Shown: positions 25,007 through 32,485, counted from the first letter of the stretch. The stretch is DNA of 38,605 nt from JBGOUP01 sp041477655 (GCA_041477655.1 JBGOUP010000002.1:1-38605); one strand, 5' to 3'. Made by a program: numbers and translations. Notes: generated from the sequence alone by a model not told the origin.

Positions 25007-25485
25007 TACTGGTTGGCTCCTTGCAAAAAATATTTAGTGCTAATCTGCCGGTTACTGCCCGTGCCCCAACTGACTGTGGTAGCGATTAGATAATGCCCGG
25101 GTTTGGCCGGAGCCGGCGTTTCAGTCGCTTTGATCTGACGGGAAAAGCGTAACCTCGACCGCCCAAGTTGGACTGAAGCCGGTTGGGATTTTAGGTTGCA
25201 ATTACTCTTAGGGCTAATCGCGGTGTCACAGACAAGATAACAAACGCTAGTGGTGCAACTAGCCTGACTAAAGAAAGTAGTTGCGTCGGCGTGATTGAGC
25301 GAAGCTAGACTGACTGACAGATAGGCGTTGGCTTCGTCATTGAGGGCGTAGGCTATCGATTTGGTCTCTGAATCAGTAACCAACCGCAATGTCGCCACGT
25401 TCAGAGCTATGACGGCAAAGCCAACTAATATTAGGAAAGCGATACTGAACAGCACTTCCATTAATGAGAAACCTGGTTTTGTCAT
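25006..25485 (-). CDS. pseudopilin, PilV/GspI-like
   Basis: 159 residues with the prepilin motif KPG|FSLMEVLFSIAFLILVGFAVIAL, then a short domain with a disulfide-like cluster (SCTTSVCYLVCD). Length and place (second minor pilin) fit PilV/GspI. Single-base TAATG-type overlaps join it to both neighbours. No Shine-Dalgarno site is visible, consistent with coupling. Confidence 0.8.
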   Translation of the reverse strand: MTKPGFSLMEVLFSIAFLILVGFAVIALNVATLRLVTDSETKSIAYALNDEANAYLSVSLASLNHADATTFFSQASCTTSVCYLVCDTAISPKSNCNLKSQPASVQLGRSRLRFSRQIKATETPAPAKPGHYLIATTVSWGTGSNRQISTKYFLQGANQ

Positions 25486-26741
25486 TAAGGTGGTAACCCA
25501 GGTCCCGGCGGACCGCCTAGATTAATCTGGCTATTGTCTGGAGCTACCGACCCTTGGGAACCTTGTGGCTGGCCATCGGCGGCCGACGAGACATCAGCCT
25601 CAACACCGTTACCAGGCCTGCAAACCCAGTTATTGGCCGCTATGCCCCGATTGAAGGTTAGGATTTTGTAATCCGGTTGACCATTGGCTAGAAGAGCCAG
25701 GTTGCCGTTCTGATCATAAGTTGACAGCTGAAACTGAATGGTGGGTGGCTGGGCTCGGAGGCTAATTAGTTTTGAGCTAAAAAAGTAATTGGCATCCCCA
25801 CTGGCAGGATTGGCTAAACGAACGGCCAAAGGCTGGGGAGTACCGCCGACAGTTTTCCAGTTAATATCATAGTAAACGGCTCGAGTCGAGTCGGCGGTCG
25901 CTTGACCAGTGGCATCGCTAACTTGATCAGTCGCTCGGGAAAAATTCAGAGATAAATTGGCGTCGCCTTGTCTGCAGCTGACGGTCAGCCTGGCTGATCC
26001 GTTGCTTGGCCAGGCCGGACCCAAAATGTCGGCTACCGGCTTAAAATAGGCGTTGGGATTGCTTCGTTGGACGGAAATTTGGCCGGTTGAGCGATCAATT
26101 GTGACGAAGCGCGATTCAGACAGATTGGCCGTTTTTAGCTCAATCGTCATATAACTGGCAAATGACTTCGAGCCATCTGGGGTAGTTCCGGACCAGATCG
26201 ATCCGTTGGCAAAGTCGGTTGATTCGGCCAGATTGCCGGTAGTGGCTCCGCACTGATAGCCGGCTTTGCCAAGAGTAAAGCGGACAAATCCGTCCAGGGT
26301 ATCCGTTGTTTTAGTAGTAAAGGGGAAAAATGAGGCAACATAAACAAGTTTGGGCAATTTGTAATTACGAATTGGTTGCTGGGCGCCAATATCGCCAACC
26401 CCGCACTCGGAATTGCCTTGGGCCAAGCTGACCGAGGTCGTTTTTTGATCGCCGTAGGCGGTATTGTCTTGCAGGCCAGTCGAGTCGGCCGGCTTGACCT
26501 TGAAATCCCCCAGTGTCACCTGGTAATACTGGGCCGCTCCAGCCTGACTAGAGCTGATTTGCGGAGCCAATGATCTAGTCTGGGCTTCGATCAGCACCTG
26601 ACGAAGCTGGTTGGCCGAGTTATCCAGGACGAAACGCTCGTTCTGACCAAAGAAATTGGGAATGGACGTAGCCATTAACAGGCCAAGAATTCCCAGCACA
26701 ATCAACATCTCAACTAGGGTATAACTTCTTACCCGTCTCAT
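25485..26741 (-). CDS. pseudopilin, FimT/GspH-like, enlarged
   Basis: 418 residues. The prepilin signal RRVRSYTLVEMLIVLGILGLLM has Tyr-Thr-Leu-Val-Glu, so cleavage would fall after Ser or Arg rather than the usual Gly. The helix continues to NQLRQVLIEAQTRSLAP, characteristic of FimT/GspH. The globular part is more than twice the family norm, with inserts rich in Gly/Gln and a Pro-Gly tail. First of the four closely packed minor-pilin genes. Confidence 0.78.
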   Translation of the reverse strand: MRRVRSYTLVEMLIVLGILGLLMATSIPNFFGQNERFVLDNSANQLRQVLIEAQTRSLAPQISSSQAGAAQYYQVTLGDFKVKPADSTGLQDNTAYGDQKTTSVSLAQGNSECGVGDIGAQQPIRNYKLPKLVYVASFFPFTTKTTDTLDGFVRFTLGKAGYQCGATTGNLAESTDFANGSIWSGTTPDGSKSFASYMTIELKTANLSESRFVTIDRSTGQISVQRSNPNAYFKPVADILGPAWPSNGSARLTVSCRQGDANLSLNFSRATDQVSDATGQATADSTRAVYYDINWKTVGGTPQPLAVRLANPASGDANYFFSSKLISLRAQPPTIQFQLSTYDQNGNLALLANGQPDYKILTFNRGIAANNWVCRPGNGVEADVSSAADGQPQGSQGSVAPDNSQINLGGPPGPGLPP

Positions 26742-26759
26742 GGTTTTTCCACCCTGCTC

Positions 26760-27722
26760 CTAGTTGCCCTTACCGTAGGCTTGGACAACCGCTAAACCAT
26801 TCGGGTCATTTTGGCAGACGCTGTTGGCCACCCAATTACTGCCATTGGCGACAATCGGCTGGTTATCGGCGCTAGAGCGATCGTCTTTGTTGATTGTTGC
26901 GCCACCAGCGTTGTTGATGCATTGATAGAGATACAGACCATCATCTAAATTACCGGGCAAGTTACCGAAAAAAGCTTTTGAGTCATCCGCCAGTTGACGG
27001 CTGGTTTTGCCCGGACCATCAATAAACCTCTTGGTCGCTCCAGCAACATTAAAGAGCGACTCAACCGACTGATCGCTGGGATTTTCCAGTTTAGCGCTAA
27101 TAATCATATCGGCGTAATCGGCCGTCACTCGGTATTGATAGCCATCTTGAGCGACCTGGGTTGGATCTTTAACCACCTGCTCCATATATTTCATGCAGAT
27201 CATAAAACCATTAACCGACTCAAAACCTTCGAAGAGTGTGGCGCTGTTAAGATCAGATGAGCTAGCAAAATCGGCCAAGTTACCCCGTCCAGTTGGTAAA
27301 CTGGAACAGCCATTGAGTTGAGAGGCCACATCCAGGCTTGATTGGGTCGCTCCTGAATCAGCAGTGTTTTTTCCCAGGTAGAAAGTAAAATTGGGATAAA
27401 TTTTGAAATCAGCTTTGAATAAATCTAGACCAGAACGGGTTAGCGACACGTCGGCTTTACGTCTGGAATCGCGGCTTTTGGCCTGAATTGGTTTAATAGT
27501 AACCGTGACCAAGGTGATCAAAATACCAATAATGGCCATTACTAAAAGCAACTCGATGAGGGTGAAACCACGACGAAAACTCGGCCATTCGACGGTAGTC
27601 AGGCCGCCTCGAGCGGAGTTTACCTTAAGCCCAGTTGAAGGGTCGACAGGCGAAACTTGAAACTTGAAAATTGAAAATTGTTGATTTAGCATCACCCTCC
27701 TTGGCTCATCAAAGCTCATCAT
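26760..27722 (-). CDS. prepilin, PilA/GspG-like, with an unusually long leader
   Basis: 320 residues. The type IV pilin signal FRRG|FTLIELLLVMAIIGILITLVTVTI begins only at residue ~53. The DSRRKADVSLTRSGLDLF helix is typical of CPR/GspG-like pilins, and four or more cysteines follow. Two starts compete: ATG 27722 overlaps the pilC stop (ATGA), while ATG 27692 follows AAGGAGG at three bases. Either way the leader is ≥42 residues instead of 6-25. Much of it is encoded by an AT-rich repeat-like stretch (27655-27690: GAAACTTGAAACTTGAAAA), suggesting the leader was lengthened by a repeat insertion. Confidence 0.82.
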   Translation of the reverse strand: MMSFDEPRRVMLNQQFSIFKFQVSPVDPSTGLKVNSARGGLTTVEWPSFRRGFTLIELLLVMAIIGILITLVTVTIKPIQAKSRDSRRKADVSLTRSGLDLFKADFKIYPNFTFYLGKNTADSGATQSSLDVASQLNGCSSLPTGRGNLADFASSSDLNSATLFEGFESVNGFMICMKYMEQVVKDPTQVAQDGYQYRVTADYADMIISAKLENPSDQSVESLFNVAGATKRFIDGPGKTSRQLADDSKAFFGNLPGNLDDGLYLYQCINNAGGATINKDDRSSADNQPIVANGSNWVANSVCQNDPNGLAVVQAYGKGN

Positions 27723-28924
27723 TGAATTGAGCTAGTTAAACTATAGATCGGCTGGAGGACTGAAACAATAACAAAGGCGATGGCTACGCCCATGACCAGG
27801 ATTATCATCGGCTCAAGCAGGGTCGACAGCGTCCGAAGCTTGGCGTCAACCTCGGTCTCATAGTAGTCAGCCAAAACGCTGGCCGAACCACCTAGATCCC
27901 CTGACTGTTGGCCAACAAACAGTAGTTGGCTCATCAGCCTGGGGAAATACTTATTATTTTTCAGAGACGAGGATACAGCCGCGCCTTGTTCAAGTGATCG
28001 GCGTAAATCAAACATTGACCGGCGAAAAATTAGATTGGTCGTAGATTCAGCGATGATCTCCACCGCTTGAATAATCGGCACACCGGCGCCAACCAACAAA
28101 GACAGAGTTCGGTTAAATCTGGCCAGATAGACTTGACGGTTGAGACCACCAAAAACTGGCGCGTTCAGAGCCATTGTACTGCCAAAATTTCGGCCTGCGC
28201 CGGTCCCAAAAAACAACCGAATAGCAACAGCCAGAATGGCAATCGTGGCAATATAGAGCGGCCAGTGGTTAATGAGTGAATCGGTCATGGCCAAGAGAAT
28301 CCTTGTAGTCAGGGGCAAGGTGGCGCCACTGGAGATAAAAATATCCTTGATTGGCGGGATAACTTTAGTAATAATAATCGAGCCGACGATAACCATTACT
28401 ATTAGAATGAAGACGGGATAAATCAAAGCCCCCTTAACACGACTATTGAATTCGCTAGTTCGATAAGTTGAGATGGCTAGCTCGGCCAAGACTTTGAAGA
28501 GATTGCCAGTGGCCTCGCCGGCTCGGACTACTCCTACTTCAACTTCCGGAAAAACTTTGGCGTGTCCAGCCATGGCTACCGACAATGGAAAACCATTCTC
28601 AAGACCGGTATATATATCTTTCATCACCAAGCCTAATCGTTTATTGGATGTGTCGGAAGCGATATCAACAGCTTGAGTAATGCCAACGCCAGATTTAAGC
28701 ATTGTTGATAGCTCCCGATACACAACACTTCGGTCGCGAGCCGAAATCTTTCGATCTTGAAACTTGCTCCAAACGCTTCGACGGGGAATGACTGAAATTA
28801 TCGAGTAACCCTTGCCTTGCAAAAGTTTTCTCACTGCCGAAGAGGTGGCCGCCGCCGCCTTGCCAACTTTAACTGCCCCCTGGCTGTCCTTAACTTTGTA
28901 GTCAAAAATTAATCTGTCGCTCAA
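27719..28924 (-). CDS. pilC: type IV pilus inner-membrane platform protein PilC
   Basis: 401 residues with two GspF/PilC domains (about 65-190 and 270-395), each with a long membrane helix (VFILIVMVIVGSIIITKVIP; MIILVMGVAIAFVIVSVLQP), and the family segments YRELSTMLKSGVGITQA and FNRTLSLLVGAGVPI. It anchors the assembly ATPase. The start is TTG 28924 with GGAGG four bases upstream. First gene of the operon; no PilB/PilT/PilM-O or prepilin peptidase gene is in the window, so these lie elsewhere. Confidence 0.93.
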   Translation of the reverse strand: MSDRLIFDYKVKDSQGAVKVGKAAAATSSAVRKLLQGKGYSIISVIPRRSVWSKFQDRKISARDRSVVYRELSTMLKSGVGITQAVDIASDTSNKRLGLVMKDIYTGLENGFPLSVAMAGHAKVFPEVEVGVVRAGEATGNLFKVLAELAISTYRTSEFNSRVKGALIYPVFILIVMVIVGSIIITKVIPPIKDIFISSGATLPLTTRILLAMTDSLINHWPLYIATIAILAVAIRLFFGTGAGRNFGSTMALNAPVFGGLNRQVYLARFNRTLSLLVGAGVPIIQAVEIIAESTTNLIFRRSMFDLRRSLEQGAAVSSSLKNNKYFPRLMSQLLFVGQQSGDLGGSASVLADYYETEVDAKLRTLSTLLEPMIILVMGVAIAFVIVSVLQPIYSLTSSIQ

Positions 28925-28980
28925 GTCCCCTCCACCCTAAAATATTAGAGCAAAGAGCATGGTTTTGCTAATGTGAAAGT

Positions 28981-29481
28981 ATGATTGTTGAGGCTACAGC
29001 CCTCCAGGGGTTGCCGATCCGAACCGTCAAACAGGCGAAACTTGGCCTGGCCGAGGCCTGTATCTTTGATGGAAAGCGAGCCCAACTGCTCGGCTTCCAG
29101 GTCTCATCAAACCCCATTCTCAAACAGTTTAGTCGGCTGGATGCCGAGAATATCTTGGAGATCAGCCGCGGCCAGATTGTGGTTGATCAGTCTTCGGCTC
29201 TGACTAAAGATCTCAAACCCTTTGATGCCGAGCTTAATCGTTACGGACCGATCATCGGCGTCCGAGCCAAAACCGAGAGCGGCCAGACGCTGGGGGTGGT
29301 CAGGGATGTCTATTTGGAAGTGGAGACCGGTTTTATCATCCGCTTTCTGGTTCGCCAGTTCGTAGCCGAGCGGATCATACCCCGCCAGTTTCTGGTTAGC
29401 ATTAGTCCTAAACAAATTGTCTTCAAAGACATCGTCAGCCAGCCAATTTTTGACCAGGTTGCTTTGCAACAGACTGTTTAA
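28981..29481 (+). CDS. PRC-barrel domain protein
   Basis: 166 residues with two PRC-barrel-like units (LPIRTVKQAKLGLAEACIFDGKRAQLLGFQV; GVRAKTESGQTLGVVRDVYLEVETGFIIRFLV). Such domains are found in ribosome-maturation and photosynthetic proteins; here the role is unknown. It is divergent from the pilus operon with 56 bp between starts, a common arrangement for PRC-barrel genes, and may share its control. No Shine-Dalgarno site precedes the ATG, and a TAATGT six bases upstream hints at a leaderless mRNA. Confidence 0.75.
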   Translation: MIVEATALQGLPIRTVKQAKLGLAEACIFDGKRAQLLGFQVSSNPILKQFSRLDAENILEISRGQIVVDQSSALTKDLKPFDAELNRYGPIIGVRAKTESGQTLGVVRDVYLEVETGFIIRFLVRQFVAERIIPRQFLVSISPKQIVFKDIVSQPIFDQVALQQTV

Positions 29482-29484
29482 CTA

Positions 29485-29513
29485 TTGAATATTTCTGCCT
29501 AACCTAGTAAAAT
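29485..29513 (+). promoter_or_regulatory. promoter of the 59-residue gene
   Basis: TTGAAT (29485-29490), 17 nt, TAAAAT (29508-29513), leaving a ~48-nt leader. Confidence 0.55.
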
Positions 29514-29567
29514 GGCTCTGGTTGGCTAATATCTTACTAACCGATTTTCGTACCTTGGAGGTTGAGA

Positions 29568-29747
29568 ATGTTGAATCACTTTAGGGACCATTCCGATGAG
29601 TTTGGTCCTGTGGATATCTGGAACAATCCAGAAAAGGAGACTGGCAGTGAGTTGATTAAACCCAACCCCGACTCAAACCAGTCAACAGGTAGGCCAATTC
29701 TATCAGAAGCTAAGACAAGCGCTCAAGACACTGGCAGATCGGTATAG
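29568..29747 (+). CDS. small orphan protein, 59 residues
   Basis: ATG 29568 is preceded by TTGGAGG six bases away, the gene has its own promoter and is followed by a strong hairpin, so it is very likely real. The product (MLNHFRDHSDEFGPVDIWNN…) is polar and low in hydrophobic residues, with a Ser/Thr/Gln-rich C-terminal half; probably flexible. No family recognised. Confidence 0.65.
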   Translation: MLNHFRDHSDEFGPVDIWNNPEKETGSELIKPNPDSNQSTGRPILSEAKTSAQDTGRSV

Positions 29748-29760
29748 TTTTCCTCCCTCC

Positions 29761-29812
29761 GTTCAAGCAAGGCTTGAACAATCCCGGCCCCACCAATTTC
29801 CTGGTGGGGCCG
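29761..29812 (+). terminator. double hairpin after the 59-residue gene
   Basis: GTTCAAGC-AAG-GCTTGAAC (29761-29779) followed by CGGCCCCACCA…TGGTGGGGCCG (29785-29812, loop ATTTCC) and ATTTAATC. Confidence 0.65.
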
Positions 29813-29831
29813 ATTTAATCTAATTGAAAAA

Positions 29832-29847
29832 GCGGCCAGATGGCCGC
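29832..29847 (-). terminator. terminator of the tRNA pair
   Basis: GCGGCCA / TGGCCGC with loop TC on the minus strand, followed by TTTTTC: a textbook intrinsic terminator 11 nt after the CCA end of the second tRNA. Confidence 0.8.
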
Positions 29848-29858
29848 GGTTTTGGGGT

Positions 29859-29934
29859 TGGTGGGCCTGACAGGACTTGAACCTGCAACCATGGGTCTAA
29901 TAGCCCAACGCTCTACCAATTAAGCTACAGGCCC
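29859..29934 (-). tRNA. tRNA gene, apparent anticodon ATT, abnormal anticodon stem
   Basis: 76 nt including encoded CCA. Acceptor GGGCCTG/CAGGCCC, D arm GCTT…GAGC with GG, and T arm GCAGG-TTCAAGT-CCTGT are regular. The anticodon arm is TTGGG-CTATTAG-ACCCA: pairs 28-42 (U-C) and 31-39 (G-A) fail, or the loop has eight bases. The loop would present ATT at 29901-29899, where bacterial tRNA-Asn has GTT. The body resembles tRNA-Asn, but the identity is uncertain. Confidence 0.75.
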
Positions 29935-29942
29935 ACCGAATT

Positions 29943-30017
29943 TGGTGCAGGACGAAGAATCCGAACCTTCGACCTCTGGGATCTGAATCCAGCGCTCTAC
30001 CACCGAGCCAATCCTGC
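29943..30017 (-). tRNA. tRNA gene, apparent anticodon CAG, short variable loop
   Basis: 75 nt including encoded CCA. Acceptor GCAGGAT/GTCCTGC, D arm GCTC…GAGC (7-nt loop, one base short) and T arm GAAGG-TTCGGAT-TCTTC fit a tRNA. The anticodon arm CTGGA-TTCAGAT-CCCAG has an A-C clash at 31-39 and reads CAG (Leu codon CUG). It has a 5-nt variable loop, whereas tRNA-Leu has a long one. One base change (CAG from CTG) would give a tRNA-Gln-like arm. Eight bases upstream of tRNA 1, same transcript. Confidence 0.75.
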
Positions 30018-30027
30018 ACCGGATTTA

Positions 30028-30033
30028 GTTATA
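30028..30033 (-). promoter_or_regulatory. possible -10 box of the tRNA pair
   Basis: TATAAC on the minus strand, ten bases before the first tRNA; no clear -35. Confidence 0.3.
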
Positions 30034-30068
30034 GTAACAAATCGGTCATCTTGATTCAATACTTGGAA

Positions 30069-30090
30069 ACCACCCTTGCGCAAGGGTGGT
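30069..30090. repeat. perfect 22-bp palindrome
   Basis: ACCACCCTTGCGCAAGGGTGGT reads the same on both strands. It resembles hairpin 1 (TACCACCTC…). The remainder of 30041-30233 contains no gene I can support. Confidence 0.6.
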
Positions 30091-30233
30091 GGGCTTAACT
30101 TAGTTCAATTCAGAGCAACTTCGTCCAGCGCTCGGCACTGGCTGTTGTTGAACCAAACCTCGTTGTTGCGGATTGGGCCAAACCTACCACTATCGGGGCA
30201 TCAATCAATGGCAAAAGTCATAACCGTGCCGCC

Positions 30234-30262
30234 TTGACTATTATTCGTTGTTCGTTTATACT
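30234..30262 (+). promoter_or_regulatory. promoter of the 75-residue gene
   Basis: TTGACT (30234-30239), 17 nt, TATACT (30257-30262). Confidence 0.65.
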
Positions 30263-30291
30263 CTGACTAGCAATTTTAGGAGGCTAGCAAA

Positions 30292-30519
30292 TTGAGACAG
30301 CAGAAAATTGGTCATAAACGCATATTCGATCTCCATACAGCCCGGGCATTTGTCCGGCAAGTGACGGAGTCTGGCGACCCTGCCGAAATCCAATTAGATC
30401 GTCTGATCGATATACAGACCGAAGAATCTAAGCGATTGAGTAGGGGCAGTAAGCGGTATCTGGAGGCCAGCATTGACGACCTCCGCCGCGAAGTCAGCCG
30501 GCAAAAGATGGCTAAATAA
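30292..30519 (+). CDS. small orphan helical protein, 75 residues
   Basis: Starts with TTG 30292 behind AGGAGG at eight bases. It has its own promoter (30234-30262) and a strong terminator (30529-30551), so it is a complete single-gene unit. The product (MRQQKIGHKRIFDLHTARAFVRQ…) is very basic at the N-terminus, then amphipathic helices rich in Arg/Asp/Glu. Nucleic-acid or protein binding is possible, but no family is recognised. Confidence 0.7.
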   Translation: MRQQKIGHKRIFDLHTARAFVRQVTESGDPAEIQLDRLIDIQTEESKRLSRGSKRYLEASIDDLRREVSRQKMAK

Positions 30520-30528
30520 TCTCTGCCA

Positions 30529-30551
30529 GACCGGCGCCCTTGGCGCCGGTC
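30529..30551 (+). terminator. terminator of the 75-residue gene
   Basis: Perfect 10-bp stem GACCGGCGCC / GGCGCCGGTC with loop CTT, followed by TTTGAT. Confidence 0.75.
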
Positions 30552-30586
30552 TTTGATATCTCGATTGATTTTCCGCTTCCAGGAGC

Positions 30587-30615
30587 TTGATATTCTCAAT
30601 ACCTAGTCTTATAAT
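30587..30615 (+). promoter_or_regulatory. promoter of the 151-residue gene
   Basis: TTGATA (30587-30592), 17 nt, TATAAT (30610-30615). Confidence 0.7.
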
Positions 30616-30647
30616 CCCCATATCCAAACTTTCGACGGGAGGAAAAA

Positions 30648-31103
30648 GTGGGGAAGCAACTTTCCATATCAATGTCAGCCGATCTCTTCTGGCGGCTATA
30701 TCTGCAAGAAGTGTTTAACCCAGACAAACTCAATACCCAGAGCTATCGGGCCGTACTTTTTGGCTTCCCTGAAATAGCCAGAGACGATGAGTGGTGGGTT
30801 TGGGGATTGAAAACTGCCCGAATCTTCAATGACTGTGACGAGATAATTGCAGGCCACTTTGAGGTGAGTCGCGGTAGCATAACCACCTGGCCATGCGGAC
30901 TCCACGAAATGGCCGTTCGCTGGCTGATGGACGAGTGCGGTTTAGTGATTATTGATACCACTCGCTGCCCAGATCGCTTTATCAACATCCAGCACAAGAT
31001 TGGGCAAGGGAAGCATCTGATGGCTGGTAGCAACGTCAGCTTTCACTGGTTTGATTTACCAGGAGGAGCGTACACGCTCGGCGCCATCGTTGAGTTTCCG
31101 TAA
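30648..31103 (+). CDS. orphan protein, 151 residues
   Basis: GTG start with GGGAGG five bases upstream, its own promoter and a terminator at 31122. The soluble mixed alpha/beta product is rich in Trp, His and Cys (DDEWWVWGLKTARIFNDCDE, TWPCGLHEMAVRWLMDECG, DTTRCPDRF). No signal peptide; no family recognised. Neighbouring single-gene units have the same design. Confidence 0.75.
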   Translation: MGKQLSISMSADLFWRLYLQEVFNPDKLNTQSYRAVLFGFPEIARDDEWWVWGLKTARIFNDCDEIIAGHFEVSRGSITTWPCGLHEMAVRWLMDECGLVIIDTTRCPDRFINIQHKIGQGKHLMAGSNVSFHWFDLPGGAYTLGAIVEFP

Positions 31104-31121
31104 ATATCGCAAACACGCTAT

Positions 31122-31153
31122 TGGCGGGGTGGATTTTTCCACTCCGCCATTTT
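31122..31153 (+). terminator. terminator, repeated type
   Basis: TGGCGGGGTGGA / TCCACTCCGCCA (12 pairs, one G-T) with loop TTTT, then TTTTGTTT. It is nearly the same sequence as the terminator at 31814. Confidence 0.75.
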
Positions 31154-31166
31154 GTTTCGATGGGCC

Positions 31167-31195
31167 TTTAATTTTCGGGCCTTTTGCCCTAAAAT
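31167..31195 (+). promoter_or_regulatory. possible promoter of the 129/64-residue gene pair
   Basis: TTTAAT, 17 nt, TAAAAT (31190-31195). Weak -35. Confidence 0.4.
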
Positions 31196-31221
31196 ACATC
31201 CAGCACACTAGGAGGTGGAAG

Positions 31222-31611
31222 ATGAATGTACCCAACAATTTGAATGCCGAATGGCTAACTAGGACATTAAAAGGAGGGCCGATCGGTGAACTCGAGATGA
31301 TTACTAGAGCGATACACGAGCCATCGGGCCAATCATCAGTCCCAGCCATATACTACAACGTAGCCAAGCGGTCTTTCTGCCGCTGTGCCGATGATCAAGA
31401 GATTGGCCAACTGCCGGATGGCTTTGATGCGGTGGAAGTCTACGGCCCCAAGCAGACCGAGAGAGGTCCGATCACAGGCTTCGTCACTGTCTTTGGCACC
31501 ACCGAGGACATTGCCAAAATCCGCCACGTCTTTACCCGCGTTTCTTACCGCGATTTACGTTGCAGCCCTCGTATCCCGAGCAACGCCCGCACTGGGGCTT
31601 GGCAACTATGA
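31222..31611 (+). CDS. orphan protein, 129 residues
   Basis: ATG 31222 has AGGAGG six bases upstream. The frame is open for 57 codons further 5', but that part runs through the preceding terminator and promoter, so the short form is right. The product (MNVPNNLNAEWLTRTLKGG…) is soluble with Cys/Arg-rich stretches (KRSFCRCADD, YRDLRCSPRIPS). No family recognised. Its stop overlaps the next ATG (ATGA). Confidence 0.7.
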   Translation: MNVPNNLNAEWLTRTLKGGPIGELEMITRAIHEPSGQSSVPAIYYNVAKRSFCRCADDQEIGQLPDGFDAVEVYGPKQTERGPITGFVTVFGTTEDIAKIRHVFTRVSYRDLRCSPRIPSNARTGAWQL

Positions 31612-31802
31612 ATATGAGACTAGGGATCGGCGATGTCCGGGTCAAGATCGAGGCCATCAGACAGTCAACACTCGACATCTACATAAGGCTCGATAGGTTG
31701 AAATCTTACCGCCAAAACCATGAACGAGACATGACACCCCCAGCCAGAAAACACCTTGACAAATTGATTTTTGATTTACACCACTGGGTGTATTTTGTCT
31801 AA
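31608..31802 (+). CDS. small orphan protein, 64 residues
   Basis: Coupled to the previous gene by a 4-nt ATGA overlap. Helical, basic product (MNMRLGIGDVRVKIEAIRQST…LIFDLHHWVYFV) with an aromatic C-terminus. Followed at once by a terminator. No family recognised. Confidence 0.6.
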   Translation: MNMRLGIGDVRVKIEAIRQSTLDIYIRLDRLKSYRQNHERDMTPPARKHLDKLIFDLHHWVYFV

Positions 31803-31813
31803 ATTCGTCCAAC

Positions 31814-31848
31814 GGCGGTGTGGAACCTTCCACCCCGCCATTTTGTTT
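31814..31848 (+). terminator. terminator, second copy of the repeated type
   Basis: GGCGGTGTGGAA / TTCCACCCCGCC (11 of 12 pairs) with loop CC, then ATTTTGTTT. It shares CCGCCATTTTGTTT with the copy at 31122-31153. Its T tract touches the end of the convergent doc gene. Confidence 0.7.
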
Positions 31849-32233
31849 ACTTAATTTTCTTCGTATGTTTTTTTAGCCAAGCCAGAATCTGATCAAAATC
31901 GAGTTTATTACTCGCCACCCCCACGGCTAAATCAACTAACAGTTTTTTGCTAGCAGTAACCCGGTGGCCATTTCGACCAAGAAAAATAATCATCACTATA
32001 ACAGCTGTCCGTTTGTTGCCGTCAACAAAACCATGGTTTTTGATTAATCCCTCCAGCAATATCGCTGCTTTGGACGATACGTCTGGATAGGCTTGGTAAT
32101 CACCAAAGGCCGCCCGTGGCCGAGCCAGAGCCGATTCGACTAAGGTTTGATCACGAAGACCATCGCTACCACCAAAAACTCTGACTGTCTGCTGATGAGC
32201 CAGCAACACTTCCTTGAGACTGACGTAGCGCAT
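31847..32233 (-). CDS. doc: Doc-type Fic-fold toxin
   Basis: 128 residues of the death-on-curing family, which phosphorylates EF-Tu in the known case. The Fic motif NHGFVDGNKRTA (His67, Asn73, Lys74, Arg75) is intact. The N-terminal VSLKEVLLAHQQTVRVFGGSDGLRD is typical of Doc, with GG-DGLRD matching. It follows its Phd partner after eight bases, on the same transcript. Confidence 0.9.
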   Translation of the reverse strand: MRYVSLKEVLLAHQQTVRVFGGSDGLRDQTLVESALARPRAAFGDYQAYPDVSSKAAILLEGLIKNHGFVDGNKRTAVIVMIIFLGRNGHRVTASKKLLVDLAVGVASNKLDFDQILAWLKKHTKKIK

Positions 32234-32241
32234 CGGTCCAA

Positions 32242-32475
32242 TTAGCGTTTAGATATTTCTTTGAGTGCGGGGCCAAAATCTTCAAAAACCTGCTTAAGCT
32301 CGTTGGCGAAATTAGGATCAATGTGCATTTCGTCAACCAGTTCCGGGTTGACTAATTTGGCCACCACTTGGTTATTACGAGTAATGCTGTAGATGGCTTT
32401 ACCCGCTTCCACCTCGTCAATAATTTTAGAAATATGTTGCCGAGCTTGAGTGGTGGAGATCTTTTTCTGTTTCAT
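32242..32475 (-). CDS. phd: Phd/YefM-family antitoxin
   Basis: 77 residues. The N-terminal DNA-binding fold ISTTQARQHISKIIDEVEAGKAIYSITRNNQVVAKLV is followed by an acidic C-terminal helix expected to fold on the toxin. First gene of the phd-doc pair. The upstream ACATTAACGTACATTAG (TGTACnTTAACGTACA-like palindrome, 32486-32501) is a likely operator. Confidence 0.88.
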   Translation of the reverse strand: MKQKKISTTQARQHISKIIDEVEAGKAIYSITRNNQVVAKLVNPELVDEMHIDPNFANELKQVFEDFGPALKEISKR

Positions 32476-32485
32476 TATCCGAAAT

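Noticed and set aside
29500..30100. CRISPR array or tandem spacer repeats in the small-gene region.
   Set aside because: No regularly spaced direct repeats; the repeated feel comes from tRNA and terminator hairpins.
30105..30262. Minus-strand frame ending …FGPIRNNEVWFNNSQCRALDEVALN with one in-frame TGA, suggestive of a broken gene or a recoded UGA.
   Set aside because: Only ~50 codons, no start signal, it overlaps a good plus-strand promoter, and UGA is a normal stop elsewhere in the window.
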